Shown: positions 63,269-64,000 of the stretch, in pieces
How the letters are laid out: the number at the start of each line of letters is the position of its first letter
How positions within the stretch are numbered: position 1 is the first letter of the stretch
Source of the DNA: Mugil cephalus
Taxonomy: Eukaryota; Chordata; Actinopteri; Mugiliformes; Mugilidae
Assembly: GCF_022458985.1 (NCBI RefSeq)
Contig: NC_061777.1
Coordinates: 20,363,668-20,427,667, forward strand
Length of the DNA: 64,000 bases
Direction of reading: 5' to 3'
Notes under the pieces: model-generated
Seen by the model: the letters and a program-made list of their open reading frames with translations, nothing else
Told to the model about the DNA's origin: nothing
Databases searched by the model: none
Made by a program: the position numbers and the translations under genes

Positions 63269-64000
63269 TGACCTTGTTTTAGCAGCCGATGTTAAGGAAT
63301 TTTCTCCTTTAATCCTTTTCGATTCCCAGTGTGGCGATCAAACCTGCGGCTCCGCTTGGTTGTGTAGACGGTGCCGTTCGATTGCCATCCGCCTCAGAGA
63401 CAGAGGAGGAGTCACTAACACTAAATATAATCCTTAAAATGCCATCGGATCCTGTAGGACGGCTTATGTTTTTAATCCGATTAGATAACCCCGACTGCGC
63501 TCAAATACAGGCAACTACATGTAGGATGAAAGAAGAGATTGTAAGAGTTTTGATGATATCTGTTATATCATGCTAGCTAACAGGGAAATTGGGCTATTAT
63601 GAATCTTAAGATATCAAAATCTTTTATGGTGAATTTATGACACTTTGGTCATAAGATGGTTTTTAAAAAAAAAATTTTATCCTGAAGAGCAGTGCTGCAT
63701 TAGAGGCTTAAACGAATCAATGAAGTCATCACGTTTTGGGCAGTGTTAATACGTGTATATCCCCAAGAAGAGCTCTGTGTAGTCAAATAATGGTAATGAT
63801 GTCACTTAAGTGAGCAGTTGGGAGTACAGGTCGAACAAAAGAATAAATCTGTAGCAAGTAAGTTTACCGGCCCCCTGTAGCTACTCCTCATTTCTGCTTG
63901 AAGCTATATTAGCTGCCACTAGCATAACATGGATATTTAAACATGGCTTTGTTAAAGGAACGCTGAGCAGCTCATTAGAAGATGGCACCTGATTCATTTA

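Larger units (their letters stand above)
61927..64000 (+). other. dock5: dock5 intron 1 (left part)
   Basis: The intron begins GTAAGT. It holds a Tc1 relic and two coding-like segments, listed separately. No SH3 exon (sequence like AIYNY...LSLQIGDTVHI) was seen. Confidence 0.6.

Noticed and set aside
1-64000. CRISPR array, operon, phage or bacterial defence system
   Set aside because: All identified genes are spliced vertebrate genes; repeats are microsatellites and transposon relics with no regular spacer structure.
1-64000. tRNA, rRNA or known microRNA genes
   Set aside because: No cloverleaf with intact A and B boxes, rRNA-like stretch or recognised miRNA hairpin was seen by eye; a covariance-model search was not possible.

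Overview
The window is nuclear DNA of a ray-finned, almost certainly teleost, fish. Evidence: multi-exon genes with GT-AG introns whose proteins read like vertebrate orthologues; a tbx16 gene, a T-box gene that mammals lack; compact introns; and fish-type Tc1/mariner, hAT, piggyBac-like and LINE relics with long (TG)n tracts. There is no bacterial gene organisation, CRISPR array or operon.

Layout, left to right. (1) 286-5579 (+): klhl22, seven coding exons, complete at 637 codons, with a poly(A) signal at 6560. (2) 6566-9660: intergenic, with a piggyBac-like MITE. (3) 10095-12679 (-): tbx16, nine coding exons, 465 codons, 3' end facing klhl22. (4) 12680-18386: 5.7 kb without a gene, including a GC-rich block at about 14.33-14.96 kb. 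(5) 18387-51366 (-): cabin1, 37 coding exons, 2200 codons, the dominant gene. Its introns hold most of the transposon relics. (6) 52.0-53.45 kb: divergent promoter interval between cabin1 and nefl. (7) 53513-55735 (+): a neurofilament light gene, four exons, 589 codons, with a clear TATA box. (8) 56.1-61.9 kb: intergenic, with microsatellites. (9) 61884-61926 (+): first coding exon of dock5; the gene continues past the right edge.

The genes are unrelated in function: a CUL3 adaptor, a mesodermal transcription factor, a calcineurin/MEF2/HIRA-complex protein, an axonal intermediate filament and a Rac exchange factor. They form a synteny block, not a pathway. NEFL-DOCK5 adjacency matches human 8p21, while KLHL22 and CABIN1 lie on human 22q11, so the window joins two blocks that are separate in mammals.

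Exon limits were found by reading GT-AG sites in phase against remembered family sequences. The summed coding lengths of klhl22, tbx16, cabin1 and nefl are all divisible by three with no internal stops, which is the main support for the models. I found no undescribed defence or mobile system. The more interesting items are regulatory (CTCF-like motifs, an ATGA-overlapping uORF, an isolated start codon) and structural (inverted transposon pairs, coding-like segments in dock5 intron 1).
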